Part shown: positions 51,036-58,752 of the stretch, one piece after another
How positions within the stretch are numbered: the stretch's first letter is position 1
Layout: each line of letters starts with the position of its first letter
DNA from: Pelethousia sp034933245
GTDB taxonomy: Bacteria; Bacillota; Clostridia; Christensenellales; CAG-138
DNA length: 64,000 nucleotides
Assembly (NCBI GenBank): GCA_034933245.1
Contig: JAYFNX010000009.1
Span: forward strand, 8,074-72,073
Reading direction: 5' to 3'
The notes under the pieces: model-generated
Database searches by the model: none
Told to the model about the DNA's origin: nothing
Seen by the model: the letters and a program-made list of their open reading frames with translations, nothing else
Program-made: the position numbers and the translations under genes

Positions 51036-51290
51036 GCGTATTCACAAAAAAACAGGCCCCCATCCCTTTTTAAGAGACGGAGTGCCCGCGGTACCACTCT
51101 TATTGGCGCTTCCGCGCCCGCTTTTGCCCTTTAACGCAGGGAATACGCCGGGCCTACTGCAAGCTTTCAGCACCGGGGCTCGGCGGCGAGCTTGGGCCTT
51201 TTTGCATACCGCCTTGCACCGCCCGGCGGCTCTCTGCATGCAAAACAAGGCTTACTGTTCCGCGTCACAGCCTGAATTTGTTGGAATCCT
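51036..51290 (-). ncRNA. T-box leader of leuS
   Basis: About 250 bases between promoter and leuS. The conserved antiterminator core AGAGTGGTACCGCGG is at 51086-51099 (minus strand), with the terminator stem CCGTCTCTT, AAA, AAGGGATGG at 51061-51081 and seven T at 51046-51052. Stem I is visible: GCCTTGTTTTGCATGC pairs with GTATGCAAAAAGGC, and AGAGAG/GGTGCAAGG-type loop segments lie between. The 3' side of the specifier loop holds CTC at 51188-51190, a leucine codon, matching the regulated gene. Confidence 0.95.
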
Positions 51291-51294
51291 CTCA

Positions 51295-51323
51295 ATTATA
51301 TTTTGCAAAATCAGAAAAGTCAA
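51295..51323 (-). promoter_or_regulatory. promoter of the leuS T-box transcript
   Basis: Minus strand TTGACT (51318-51323), 17-base spacer, consensus TATAAT (51295-51300). Transcription should begin near 51288, right at the T-box 5' end. It interleaves with the plus-strand promoter for the PHP gene. Confidence 0.88.
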
Positions 51324-51331
51324 GGTATACT
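51303..51331 (+). promoter_or_regulatory. promoter of the PHP phosphatase gene
   Basis: TTGCAA (51303-51308), 17-base spacer, TATACT (51326-51331). Its -35 box lies in the spacer of the opposite leuS promoter, so the two polymerases would compete for the same DNA. Confidence 0.75.
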
Positions 51332-51373
51332 CTCTTTGGTATACCGCTTTGTCGGATCAAGGAGATGAATGTG

Positions 51374-52159
51374 ATGTTTTTAATGGATTACCACCTGCAC
51401 AGCGAATTTTCAGACGATTGTACTGCGCCTCTGCGCGCCCAATTGGAGGCCGCCCAGGCGGCAGGCCTAGCAGAGGTTTGCTTCACGGATCATATCGATT
51501 TTGACGGTGTGGGCCTGCTCCCCGCCGACCTTGTGGCAAGAGATGCCGCCATCGAAGCGCTCCGGGGCGATTTCCCGGGAATTACCATCCGCCGGGGTGC
51601 GGAGGTTGGTCTAAAGGATGCGGTTTCCGCTTCCCAATCCTTCGCTTTCTGTGAAAAACGGAACCTTGATTTTATCATTGCCTCCGTTCATATTGTCCAA
51701 GGGGTAGATGCATATTGCCCCGTCTATTTTGATAGCCGCACCCAAGCGGAAATCTATGCCGGGTATCTTGCTTGGGCTGCACAGATTTTGCCAACCTATT
51801 CTTATTTTAATGTCCTGGGGCATTATGATTTTTGCGCCAAATTCGCGCCCTATTCCAACAGGGCATTTCGTTATTCCCATGCTCCCGAGGCGCTGGATAG
51901 CCTGTTTCGCCAGTTGGTGGCGGCAGGCAAGGGCATGGAAGTAAACACCTCGGCTTGGCGGGAAGACCCGGCCTGGGGACTGGACGTGCTCCGTCGCTAC
52001 CGAACACTTGGAGGAGAGTTCGTCACCGTGGGCAGCGATGCTCATCAGCCGCAGCGGGTAGGCCGCCGGATCAAGGAAGCGTTGGACCTGGCCCGCGCGG
52101 CGGGCATCCCCTATGTAGCAACCTTCCAAGCCATGCAGCCCACCTTTCATCGCCTCTAA
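51374..52159 (+). CDS. PHP-family histidinol phosphatase-like hydrolase
   Basis: 261 residues. Metal motifs of the PHP fold: DYHLHSEFSDD (HxH), CFTDHIDFD, a Glu in RRGAEVGLK, IASVHIVQG, NVLGHYDF and VGSDAHQP. This set is that of the HisJ/HisK histidinol phosphatases of Bacillota, but no his genes are nearby, so another phosphate ester is possible. AAGGAG is nine bases before the chosen ATG; an in-frame ATG three codons earlier overlaps that site. Confidence 0.85.
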   Translation: MFLMDYHLHSEFSDDCTAPLRAQLEAAQAAGLAEVCFTDHIDFDGVGLLPADLVARDAAIEALRGDFPGITIRRGAEVGLKDAVSASQSFAFCEKRNLDFIIASVHIVQGVDAYCPVYFDSRTQAEIYAGYLAWAAQILPTYSYFNVLGHYDFCAKFAPYSNRAFRYSHAPEALDSLFRQLVAAGKGMEVNTSAWREDPAWGLDVLRRYRTLGGEFVTVGSDAHQPQRVGRRIKEALDLARAAGIPYVATFQAMQPTFHRL

Positions 52160-52179
52160 GTTTATAAAAGCAACAGGTT

Positions 52180-52199
52180 GCCGCCCTTATAGGGGCGGC
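52180..52199 (+). terminator. terminator after the PHP gene
   Basis: GCCGCCC, six bases, GGGCGGC, then GGTTTGTATTTG. Moderate T content, 20 bases past the stop codon. Confidence 0.7.
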
Positions 52200-52286
52200 G
52201 GTTTGTATTTGTTCAACCATGCGGGAACCTATGGCGGCGGTTTGCCGGATGGTTCAAATTCCAGAAGCATGGTTCCTTTAAAATTA

Positions 52287-52314
52287 TTGACATATGCCAT
52301 AAATCCTATATAAT
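52287..52314 (+). promoter_or_regulatory. consensus promoter of the NifU-like/permease operon
   Basis: TTGACA (52287-52292), 16-base spacer, TATAAT (52309-52314). It is the best match to consensus in the window, which suggests strong but repressible transcription. Confidence 0.88.
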
Positions 52315-52342
52315 GAACATTAATGTGACATATGCCGTAAAT
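52288..52342 (+). repeat. 17-base direct repeats around the promoter, operator-like
   Basis: TGACATATGCCATAAAT at 52288-52304 and TGACATATGCCGTAAAT at 52326-52342 differ at one base and are 38 bases apart. The first overlaps the -35 box, the second lies just after the expected start site. The spacing, between three and four helix turns, fits a repressor bound at both. Confidence 0.7.
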
Positions 52343-52596
52343 TCAATTGCGGCAAGGCCCTTCTTGGCAGGATATTTATTTATCCATGGCCTTTTTGGTT
52401 TAGGCCCAGGGGATTGGGATGCTTTTAATTCATGCAAGCAAAGGGAAGCGCCAAAGTAAATAGCAGAAACAGGGGAGGCGCTTAGGCGACGTAACAGTGG
52501 GCAGGAAGAACTGCCTGCAAGACGAGCTGCAAACCATCGGGTTTGAATATCCGCGCATCCTTCTTCGGATGTGCGCAGAAAATAGGGAGAGAAAGT
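52321..52596 (+). other. long structured 5' leader, possible regulatory RNA
   Basis: About 275 bases between promoter and NifU-like gene. Hairpins that can be seen: AAGCGCC with GGCGCTT (24-base loop, about 52450-52485), GGCAG with CTGCC (about 52500-52515), TGCTT with AAGCA near 52420-52442, and GCGCATCC with GGATGTGC (about 52553-52574) just before the ribosome binding site AGGGAGAG. A 14-codon frame from about 52420 begins MLLIHASKG. I could not match the fold to a known riboswitch class with confidence. Confidence 0.5.
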
Positions 52597-52992
52597 ATGT
52601 CTATCGGTTTATTTACGGATGAAGTTATCGACCATTTTTCCAATCCTCGGAATGCCGGCGCGTTGGAAGACGCAAACGGCATCGGCAACGCGGGCGATCC
52701 CCACTGCGGCGACAGCATGACGCTCTATATAAAGGTTGAAGAGGATGTTGTTACGGACGCACGTTTCAAAATCTCCGGCTGTGTTGCAGCTCTTGCTTCC
52801 GCCAGCGTCACCACGGTTCTTGTGAAAGGCAAAACCGTGGACCAGGCGCTGAAAATAACAAATCAGGACATTGCGGATGCGCTGGGCGGGCTTCCGGAGC
52901 AGAAAATGCATTGCTCCGTTCTGGGAGAAGAGGCGATACAAAACGCCATTTCCGACTATCGGCAAAATAAAATGGGGCGTGGCTGCCCATGA
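52597..52992 (+). CDS. NifU/IscU-like iron-sulfur scaffold protein
   Basis: 131 residues. The three conserved cysteines are present in family context: DPHCGDSM, ISGCVAALAS and MHCSVLGEEA. The start FTDEVIDHFSNPRNAG is that of the N-terminal NifU scaffold domain. It binds and hands on Fe-S clusters or perhaps another metal. No IscS, SufB or Isc partner is near; instead its stop overlaps the start of a permease gene (ATGA), so it may serve a special metal or metalloid system rather than general cluster assembly. Confidence 0.92.
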   Translation: MSIGLFTDEVIDHFSNPRNAGALEDANGIGNAGDPHCGDSMTLYIKVEEDVVTDARFKISGCVAALASASVTTVLVKGKTVDQALKITNQDIADALGGLPEQKMHCSVLGEEAIQNAISDYRQNKMGRGCP

Positions 52993-53462
52993 CCATAGCG
53001 CTATATGGCATCGCCGTTTTTGCTTTAGCCGTATCGTTTATTGCAAGCAGGGAGAAAACGCTTCTGGCATTGAAAAGGGCCTGGAAATCCGTAGAGAACA
53101 TTCTCCCGCAGTTGCTGGCGATTTTTCTTGTTATCGGGATGCTGCTGGCGGTTCTTACGCCGCAGCAGATATCCCGGTTGCTTGGCCGTGAATCCGGCTG
53201 GCCTGGGGTGCTAATGGCCGCGGTCATCGGTTCCGTTACCCTGATCCCCGGCTTTGTGGCCTTTCCCTTATCGGCCGCGCTTGTGAAAAGCGGCGCAGGA
53301 TACATGCAGGTTGCGGCCTTCATCTCTACCCTCATGATGGTGGGCATTCTCACGATCCCGGTGGAAATTCGTTACTTTGGCAAGAAGGCGACCCTCGTGC
53401 GGAATGTTTCCGCATTTGCCTTTTCTCTGCTGGTAGCGTTGGTTATGGGGGCGATTTTATGA
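52989..53462 (+). CDS. permease half, ArsP_1/YraQ-like (first piece)
   Basis: 157 residues, four or so membrane helices. The first helix ends in SREKTLLALKRAWKSVENILPQ, and later segments VIGSVTLIPGFVAFPLSAALV and FISTLMMVGILTIPVE resemble one half of the YraQ/ArsP_1 (DUF318) permeases, which normally carry both halves in one chain of about 300 residues. The second half follows, overlapping by four bases. Substrate unknown; relatives export organoarsenicals. Confidence 0.72.
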   Translation: MTIALYGIAVFALAVSFIASREKTLLALKRAWKSVENILPQLLAIFLVIGMLLAVLTPQQISRLLGRESGWPGVLMAAVIGSVTLIPGFVAFPLSAALVKSGAGYMQVAAFISTLMMVGILTIPVEIRYFGKKATLVRNVSAFAFSLLVALVMGAIL

Positions 53463-54007
53463 GGGAACTAGTCTTAAGGCTTATCAAGCGATACCGGCTC
53501 TTTCTTTTTCTTCTCCTAATCAACTTGGTCATACGCATAGCATCCCCCGATTTGGGAAAAGCAGCGTTCCAGATCACAGGTTCCAATTTGCTTGAGATGC
53601 TGTCCGTCTTACCGCCCATTTTTATTTTGCTTGGGCTGCTGGATGTATGGGTGAAGCGGGAAACGATGATAAAATATATGGGCAAGCGCGCCGGTTTCTT
53701 GGGCGTACTCCTTGCGTTTCTCTTGGGCTCCGCTGCCGCCGGTCCTTTATATGCCGCCTTCCCCGTTGCCGTTATTTTGCTGAAAAAGGGCGCGTCCCTT
53801 TCCAATGTTTTCATTATGCTGGGGGCGTGGTCAACAACAAAGATCCCCCTCGTTCTTTTTGAGGCGTCCTCTATGGGCCCGCGGTTTGCGCTTATTAGGT
53901 TGGGTATGGATATCATCGGAATTGCCGCTATCGCTTATTTTACGGAGAAGGCTTTATCAACAGAAGAGAAACATGAAATTTATGAGCGGGCGTTAAAAGA
54001 CGGCTGA
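53459..54007 (+). CDS. permease half, ArsP_1/YraQ-like (second piece)
   Basis: 182 residues, about five membrane helices. It begins with a basic cytoplasmic stretch (LRLIKRYRLFLFLLLINLV), then ILLGLLDVWVKRETMIKYMGK and the glycine/alanine rich LLAFLLGSAAAGPLYAAFPVA that mirrors the corresponding segment of the first half, and GAWSTTKIPLVLFE. The halves are thus internal repeats of a single permease split in two genes and coupled by ATGA overlap. Confidence 0.72.
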   Translation: MRELVLRLIKRYRLFLFLLLINLVIRIASPDLGKAAFQITGSNLLEMLSVLPPIFILLGLLDVWVKRETMIKYMGKRAGFLGVLLAFLLGSAAAGPLYAAFPVAVILLKKGASLSNVFIMLGAWSTTKIPLVLFEASSMGPRFALIRLGMDIIGIAAIAYFTEKALSTEEKHEIYERALKDG

Positions 54008-54256
54008 TCTCCGTTTATTTGGCCTCCCCATAGGCCCTGGCGCAAAGCCGGTATGGCAAGCCGTTCCAGGGAGCCTGCTCTTCCCGCCGCCCTTTTGTTA
54101 AAAAACTTCTAATACTTTTTAGATTGCTTGTATCTTCTCCGCTTCTTATGTTACTATGCTTCTGATAATTATGATGTTGCAGGCACAAGCCTTTCCTTTA
54201 ACCCTATGGTTTACCACGCCAAGGCCTTGCGCTTCATGGGAGGAAGATCCTTTTTC

Positions 54257-54976
54257 ATGCTGCGAATGTACACTATGAAACCAGCGTCCATGCTTCTAGC
54301 ATGCATTCTGCTGCTTACCGGCTGCGTAAGCCCAGCCTCCGTGCCCCAGCAAACCCATCCGCTGGCTACCGCTTTGCCGACGCCGCAAGAGCATACGCCG
54401 GCCCTGGAAGCAACGCCGGCCCTTTCGTCCGCTCTGCCAACGGAAGCGGAACCCTCGGCCGATCCCTTCTTAGAGGCGGCCGCCCTTGGGGCAGAATATC
54501 TGCAGATTTTAACTGGGCAGGACTTTTCCGCCTTCTCCTATGAGGTGGAGTTCCTGTCGCACAGCGGCAATGGGGAATGGGACGTTTCCTTTAGCATTCC
54601 CGATCAGCCCGTTACCGCCAATGTCCGCTTTGAGGCGGATGGCACGCTCACCTTTTACGCACTTTGGACGCACGGAGAGACGGATGCGAGCCTTCTCCTG
54701 CCATTGGCGCCCATGCCGGAAGCGCTGACGGGAGCGGACTATAAACAAATCATCCCCTATTGGTATAACCAGCTTCCCATTCGGGAGGATGCGCCTTTTA
54801 AGCGCATGGAACTGGTGCAAAAGGATAACACCCTGCAATATCCCGATTCCTCCTATAGGCTCAACACCGTAAAAATGCGTTTTGAGGATGGTTCCGTGCT
54901 AACCTGCCTATACGATCAGGGGACGTGCAGGCTCACTTATTTTTGCCATTATACGGCCGAAAGCCTGGGCCGCTAA
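54257..54976 (+). CDS. putative secreted lipoprotein
   Basis: 239 residues with the start at 54257. Lipoprotein signal (MKPASMLLACILLLTGC) with the lipobox Cys near residue 23, then a Pro/Thr/Ala linker (TPQEHTPALEATPAL) and a domain of about 170 residues (SYEVEFLSHSGNGEWDVSF, ANVRFEADGTLTFYALW and PFKRMELVQKDNTLQYPDS) that looks like a small beta domain. No family recognised. Its design resembles the lipoprotein at 16908. Its last four bases overlap the end of aroD on the other strand. Confidence 0.72.
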   Translation: MLRMYTMKPASMLLACILLLTGCVSPASVPQQTHPLATALPTPQEHTPALEATPALSSALPTEAEPSADPFLEAAALGAEYLQILTGQDFSAFSYEVEFLSHSGNGEWDVSFSIPDQPVTANVRFEADGTLTFYALWTHGETDASLLLPLAPMPEALTGADYKQIIPYWYNQLPIREDAPFKRMELVQKDNTLQYPDSSYRLNTVKMRFEDGSVLTCLYDQGTCRLTYFCHYTAESLGR

Positions 54977-55758
54977 TTTGCATGTAGCAGTTCCAAGACG
55001 GCCCGCAGTGCTTCCGCCGGAGGCTGCCCGGGGGCGCTCTCTTGGCTTGCGGCGCCAAAGGTAAAAGCCGAACCGAACACGCCGCCGCCCAGCCTGGTAA
55101 GCATACCTAAGCGCCCCATGCCCATGGTGGCAACCGGAATGCTCAGGCGTGTTCGCGCGGTTTCCGTAGCCGAAAATATCGCCAACACATCCGCGGGGCA
55201 TTGCGGGGTTACGGCAAGCTTGGCTATATCCGCCCCTGCATCCTCCATCCTTAAAAGCGTTCGGAGCATGTTTTCTTCCGACGGCGTTTTTTGATAATCA
55301 TGCAGGGAAAGTAAACTTCTACCGCCCGCGGCCTTGTTTTCCGCCGCTAGGGCAGCCGCAGTCTCCTCCCCTCGGCCCAGCTCGATGTCGATTATATCGG
55401 CCTGCCCACTCTCCATTGCCGCCCGTAAAACCGGCATATAATCTTCCTGACAGTCTTCCCTGCCTGCCAGTTCCGCCTCCGTGCGGTAGGTAAAGAGCAG
55501 GGGCATGTCTCTCAGGTGTATTCGCAGTTCTCCCAGCAAGCAAAAAAGGCGCCGTAAATCAGGTTTCTCCCCCGGCCCCCCGGCGCGCCAGAGGGTTTCC
55601 TTTGCCGCGTCAAACCGCCACTCAGCCATATCCACGGGCAGCGTCCGCAGGGCTTTGGCCTGGGAAATCACTTCCCGTGCCGTTCTTCCCAAAATCGGTG
55701 TGCAAAGCTTAGGCGCGCCCATCCCCAGGGCCAGATTTCTTACGTGCAGCGTTGCCAT
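54973..55758 (-). CDS. aroD: type I 3-dehydroquinate dehydratase
   Basis: Third step of the shikimate pathway. 261 residues. Schiff-base lysine in DIAKLAVTPQC, catalytic His in LLSLHDYQKTP, Glu in DMAEWRFD and the C-terminal TMGMGRLGMLTRL and GGVFGSAFTFG match the class I fold. The start at 55758 has AAAGGA seven bases upstream. No other aro gene is near. Ends in TAG. Confidence 0.95.
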   Translation of the reverse strand: MATLHVRNLALGMGAPKLCTPILGRTAREVISQAKALRTLPVDMAEWRFDAAKETLWRAGGPGEKPDLRRLFCLLGELRIHLRDMPLLFTYRTEAELAGREDCQEDYMPVLRAAMESGQADIIDIELGRGEETAAALAAENKAAGGRSLLSLHDYQKTPSEENMLRTLLRMEDAGADIAKLAVTPQCPADVLAIFSATETARTRLSIPVATMGMGRLGMLTRLGGGVFGSAFTFGAASQESAPGQPPAEALRAVLELLHAN

Positions 55759-55783
55759 ACAGTTTTCCTTTCCCGCAAAAATC

Positions 55784-56110
55784 TCAGGGTTTTGTGTTCT
55801 CCGTTTGCCCGCCATGCGCCGCCTCTGCCTGCCGGGCTTCCTCCTGCGCCTGTTTTTTTTCATATAACCGGTTTCTGTACCACAGTACCAGATCCGCAAA
55901 AACCATTACGGCATTGAGCATGTAAAAATAGGTTACAAAATCACGAGTCGTCATCAGCTTATTGATGATGCCAAAGATATAGCCGGTCTCAATCAGCACC
56001 GAAAAAATGGCGCTTTTCCCCGCCGTGCTCCGGCTTTTATAGGTTTTGTAAAGCGCCGCCGGCCAAGAAACGCCAAAGCAGATCAACATCATCAATTCAA
56101 ATATAGGCAT
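55784..56110 (-). CDS. small PQ-loop/SWEET-like membrane protein
   Basis: 108 residues with three membrane helices. The first carries MLICFGVSWPAALYKTYKSR, where the SWP and the following KSRSTAGKS recall the PQ-loop of SemiSWEET proteins; the second and third are SVLIETGYIFGIINKL and YFYMLNAVMVFADLVLW. The tail is charged and glutamine rich. A sugar or small-molecule carrier is possible, but the family is not certain. It lies 26 bases upstream of aroD and may share its transcript. Confidence 0.6.
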   Translation of the reverse strand: MPIFELMMLICFGVSWPAALYKTYKSRSTAGKSAIFSVLIETGYIFGIINKLMTTRDFVTYFYMLNAVMVFADLVLWYRNRLYEKKQAQEEARQAEAAHGGQTENTKP

Positions 56111-56550
56111 GGTTTATTCACAATCCTTTGCAGCTTGGAGATCCTGTCTAGTTTGCATTATTCTAAGGAATGGTAGCACATGTTCTTGAAAAGTGCAAGG
56201 CCGGGCACCGGGGCGTTTTTTGTGTTTCCGCAGAAACGATGCGAACACCATAAGCAGGGAGCGGATGGTGCTGATGATGAACACCTCCTTCTAAAGCAAA
56301 TCGACAGCCTTCATTTGAAAAAAATGAGCGTAAACGCAAGGTGTCCTATGCCTGTTTTTTGCCATGTTGCATGGGTGCTTCGCCCTATTTTATTCATGTT
56401 CTTGCAAACGGCTAGTACGTCGCATATGATATACATATTGTGTTCCCGCAGGCGGGGCAAGCAACGTGCTTTTTGTTTTGAATGCGGCATGTCCAAGCAA
56501 AAATAGGTTTGCATTTTGGAATTTGGGCATAACCCGCCTGCGCACAGCCG
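56111..56550. other. gene-poor interval
   Basis: About 440 bases between the PQ-loop-like gene and the HTH gene. A minus-strand GAAGGAG near 56290 is followed at once by a 60-codon frame with a hydrophobic start (MFIISTIRSLLMVFASFLRK), but the spacing is too short for a convincing start. I see no clear terminator, promoter or RNA gene. Confidence 0.4.
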
Positions 56551-56598
56551 GTGAAAGGCTTTGGCAGTTTTCGCGGCTTTTATAAGTTTGAGAAAGAA

Positions 56599-57060
56599 GT
56601 GAACGGCTTGAGAGAGAGAACCGATCCTGTGCAGGCCAACGCATTATTTCATCTTTTATTAGAAGCGCAAAGCCTGAAACAGTTTTTAAAAGACAATGAG
56701 CAGGAAATGCAATTGCAGTCTTTTTGCGAATATATAACGGAGCTTTGTGAGAAGCAAGGCGAAGTGCCGGAGCATATCATCAAGCGAACGAATCTGGAGC
56801 GTTCCTTTGGCCACCAGCTTTTTAAAGGCACAAGGAATCCCTCCAGAGATACGGTTTTGCAATTGGCTTTTGGATTTAACGCCGATGTAATCAGAGCGCA
56901 AGAACTTTTACGATATGCCGGAATGAGCGCCTTATATCCAAGGATGAAACGCGATGCCGTTATCATTTATTGCCTGCATAATCGAATATCCATCGTGGAG
57001 ACGCAAACCATCCTGCACGAGCTGGCGTTACCCCTTATCGGTGCAGGTAAAACCAAGTAA
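56599..57060 (+). CDS. XRE-like helix-turn-helix regulator of the Clostridia kinase-associated type
   Basis: About 153 residues if it starts at the GTG at 56599; an earlier GTG (56551) and a later TTG (56608) are also possible and none has a good ribosome binding site. The centre holds a divergent helix-turn-helix (HIIKRTNLERSFGHQLFKGT, then NPSRDTVLQLAFGFNADVIR), followed by ELLRYAGMSALYPRMKRDAVI. Proteins of this shape are common in Clostridia, often beside Ser/Thr kinases. No kinase is visible here, so its target is unknown. Confidence 0.72.
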   Translation: MNGLRERTDPVQANALFHLLLEAQSLKQFLKDNEQEMQLQSFCEYITELCEKQGEVPEHIIKRTNLERSFGHQLFKGTRNPSRDTVLQLAFGFNADVIRAQELLRYAGMSALYPRMKRDAVIIYCLHNRISIVETQTILHELALPLIGAGKTK

Positions 57061-57205
57061 GCTGTCCTTTTTTCAGTATACGATGGAATAAGCATGGATC
57101 GGCAACCGGGTTTTGTTCATGACCCTGCAAAAGGAGTAAACCGCCTCCTGCGTCTCGTTTTCACGGGATAATTCCTGTTGCCTTATAAAATTCTAGAAAA
57201 ACGAA

Positions 57206-57234
57206 TTGCAAACTTCGCTTACATATGATAAAAT
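57206..57234 (+). promoter_or_regulatory. promoter of tRNA-Leu
   Basis: TTGCAA (57206-57211), 17-base spacer, TAAAAT (57229-57234); the tRNA begins 18 bases after the -10 box. Confidence 0.78.
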
Positions 57235-57251
57235 CACATTCGGCACAATAA

Positions 57252-57338
57252 GCCGGTGTGTTGGAATTGGCAGACGAGGCGGACTCAAAATCCGTTGGTA
57301 GCGATACCGTGTGGGTTCGAGTCCCACCACCGGCACCA
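57252..57338 (+). tRNA. tRNA-Leu(CAA)
   Basis: An 87-base class II tRNA including encoded CCA. Acceptor GCCGGTG pairs perfectly with CACCGGC. The anticodon stem-loop (GCGGA, CTCAAAA, TCCGT) gives anticodon CAA, and the long variable arm GGTAGCGATACC and T arm GTGGGTTCGAGTCCCAC are typical. It is the left-hand integration site of the element that follows. Confidence 0.96.
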
Positions 57339-57340
57339 AA
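57308..57340 (+). repeat. left attachment repeat (attL)
   Basis: The last 33 bases of the tRNA-Leu region (variable arm end, T arm, acceptor, CCA and AA) are repeated exactly at 60383-60415. A tyrosine recombinase gene begins 109 bases further on, so this is a tRNA-type integration site. Confidence 0.82.
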
Positions 57341-57448
57341 GTCCTTATGAATCCTGGGTTTGACAGGGTTTCGTAAGGGCTTTTTTGTTCCCCTGAAAGA
57401 AGGGCAGCTCCAACGGATTTTCAGGCAAAAAGAAAGGAATCCGTTGCC

Positions 57449-58405
57449 ATGAAACGAAAGCAAATTGTAGGGAAATCCATCAGTATTCAAGAAGCCTTTG
57501 AGCAGTTCCAACGCTTCAACCAAACCAAGAATCTATCCCCTGAAACGATACGATATCACGACAACCATTCTAAGCCCTTCTTTGCATTTCTAGAGGATGT
57601 TTCCCAGCCTGTTGACTCTATCACCAAGGAGAAGATTGATGCCTATATCCTGCATTTAAAGGCAAAGGGAACGGTAAACGATACCACCATCAATACCCGG
57701 TTAAGAATGGTGCGGGGCTTTCTCTATTACTGCATGAAGCGGGGGCTTATGCCCACCTTTCAGATAGCACAAATACGGGTTACACAGCCTGTAAAGGAAC
57801 CCTATACCAAGGCCGAGCTGGCCTTGCTCTTAAAGAAACCAAATATCAAAAGCTGTTCCTTTGCCAGATACAGGAACTGGGTAATCGTCAATTTTCTGTT
57901 GGCTACAGGGTGCCGGGCTTCCACGCTGGTGAACATTCGGATAGAGGATGTGGATTTAACTGGCGGCATGGTACTCTTCCGTCATATGAAAACGAGAACC
58001 CAGCAGATGGTCCCCCTGTCCAAAACCATAATCGGTGTACTCGAAGAATACCTCACCTACCGGGATGGACAGCCATCCGAACCCCTGTTTATTTCTGAAT
58101 ATGGCAATGCCTTAAAGGTAGATACGCTGGATAGCTGCATCCGGGAATATAATCTTTCCTGTGGGGTAGAAAAAACCTCCCTTCATCTGTTTAGACATAC
58201 CTACGCAAAGCTTTTTATCACTGCTGGGGGTGATCCCTTTCGGCTGCAAAAGCTATTAGGCCATAGTGATCTCACCATGACCAAACGGTATGTAGCCCTG
58301 TATGCTGAAGATTTAAAGGAAAACTATGATAAGCTGAATCCCTTAGAACAGTTATCAACCGGGAGAAACGGGAACCGGGTTAAATTGAACGTAGCCCACC
58401 GATAG
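57449..58405 (+). CDS. tyrosine recombinase/integrase
   Basis: 318 residues with a SAM-like core-binding domain (FQRFNQTKNLSPETIRYH) and a XerC-type catalytic domain. Catalytic residues: Arg in ATGCRASTL, His-x-x-Arg in LHLFRHTYA, His in LLGHSDLT and Tyr in MTKRYVAL. It should catalyse integration and excision of the tRNA-Leu element. An inverted repeat (CAACGGATT and AATCCGTTG, 57411-57446) brackets the ribosome binding site AAAGGA, so translation may be limited by a hairpin. Confidence 0.93.
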   Translation: MKRKQIVGKSISIQEAFEQFQRFNQTKNLSPETIRYHDNHSKPFFAFLEDVSQPVDSITKEKIDAYILHLKAKGTVNDTTINTRLRMVRGFLYYCMKRGLMPTFQIAQIRVTQPVKEPYTKAELALLLKKPNIKSCSFARYRNWVIVNFLLATGCRASTLVNIRIEDVDLTGGMVLFRHMKTRTQQMVPLSKTIIGVLEEYLTYRDGQPSEPLFISEYGNALKVDTLDSCIREYNLSCGVEKTSLHLFRHTYAKLFITAGGDPFRLQKLLGHSDLTMTKRYVALYAEDLKENYDKLNPLEQLSTGRNGNRVKLNVAHR

Positions 58406-58518
58406 AGGTAATAAGGAAACGCTTTTGATAAATCTATCAGCCTGAATAGAAAACAGCTTAGAAATGATTTCTGGCCAGCTATAAATCATCTAGGGGTTAG
58501 GGCTGTAGAAATGGGTAT

Positions 58519-58540
58519 CCGGAGGTACGGAGGTATTTTT
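58519..58540 (+). repeat. 22-base direct repeat, copy 1
   Basis: CCGGAGGTACGGAGGTATTT plus TT, identical to 58731-58752, 212 bases apart. Each unit also contains the internal duplication GGAGGTA. Confidence 0.8.
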
Positions 58541-58578
58541 ATAGAAAACTTAGAAGATTAACCGTGAGGAATAAATAT

Positions 58579-58613
58579 GTGCTTAGGGCTTAACGCTTCG
58601 CTGCCCTAAGCAC
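58579..58613 (+). terminator. hairpin downstream of the integrase
   Basis: GTGCTTAGGGC, 13-base loop, GCCCTAAGCAC, then TTGTTTA. Probably ends integrase transcription. Confidence 0.65.
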
Positions 58614-58730
58614 TTGTTTAAATATTAAGGGGAGCGGGACTTTTAAAAATTCGTCTTGCGCCGAATTTAGTGAAAAGCCCCACTCCAAATCCTGTTTTTA
58701 TATTTTCCTGAGAAACTATATAGACTGTTA

Positions 58731-58752
58731 CCGGAGGTACGGAGGTATTTTT
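58731..58752 (+). repeat. 22-base direct repeat, copy 2
   Basis: Exact copy of 58519-58540, lying about 200 bases before the small ORF of the HEPN module. Confidence 0.8.

Noticed and set aside
52440..52520. Ni/Co riboswitch in the NifU-operon leader
   Set aside because: Only short GGGCAG/CTGCC-like segments match; I could not lay out the four-way junction, so it stays an unassigned leader.
56180..56506. 108-codon plus-strand frame
   Set aside because: No ribosome binding site, irregular composition and no similarity to any family I know.
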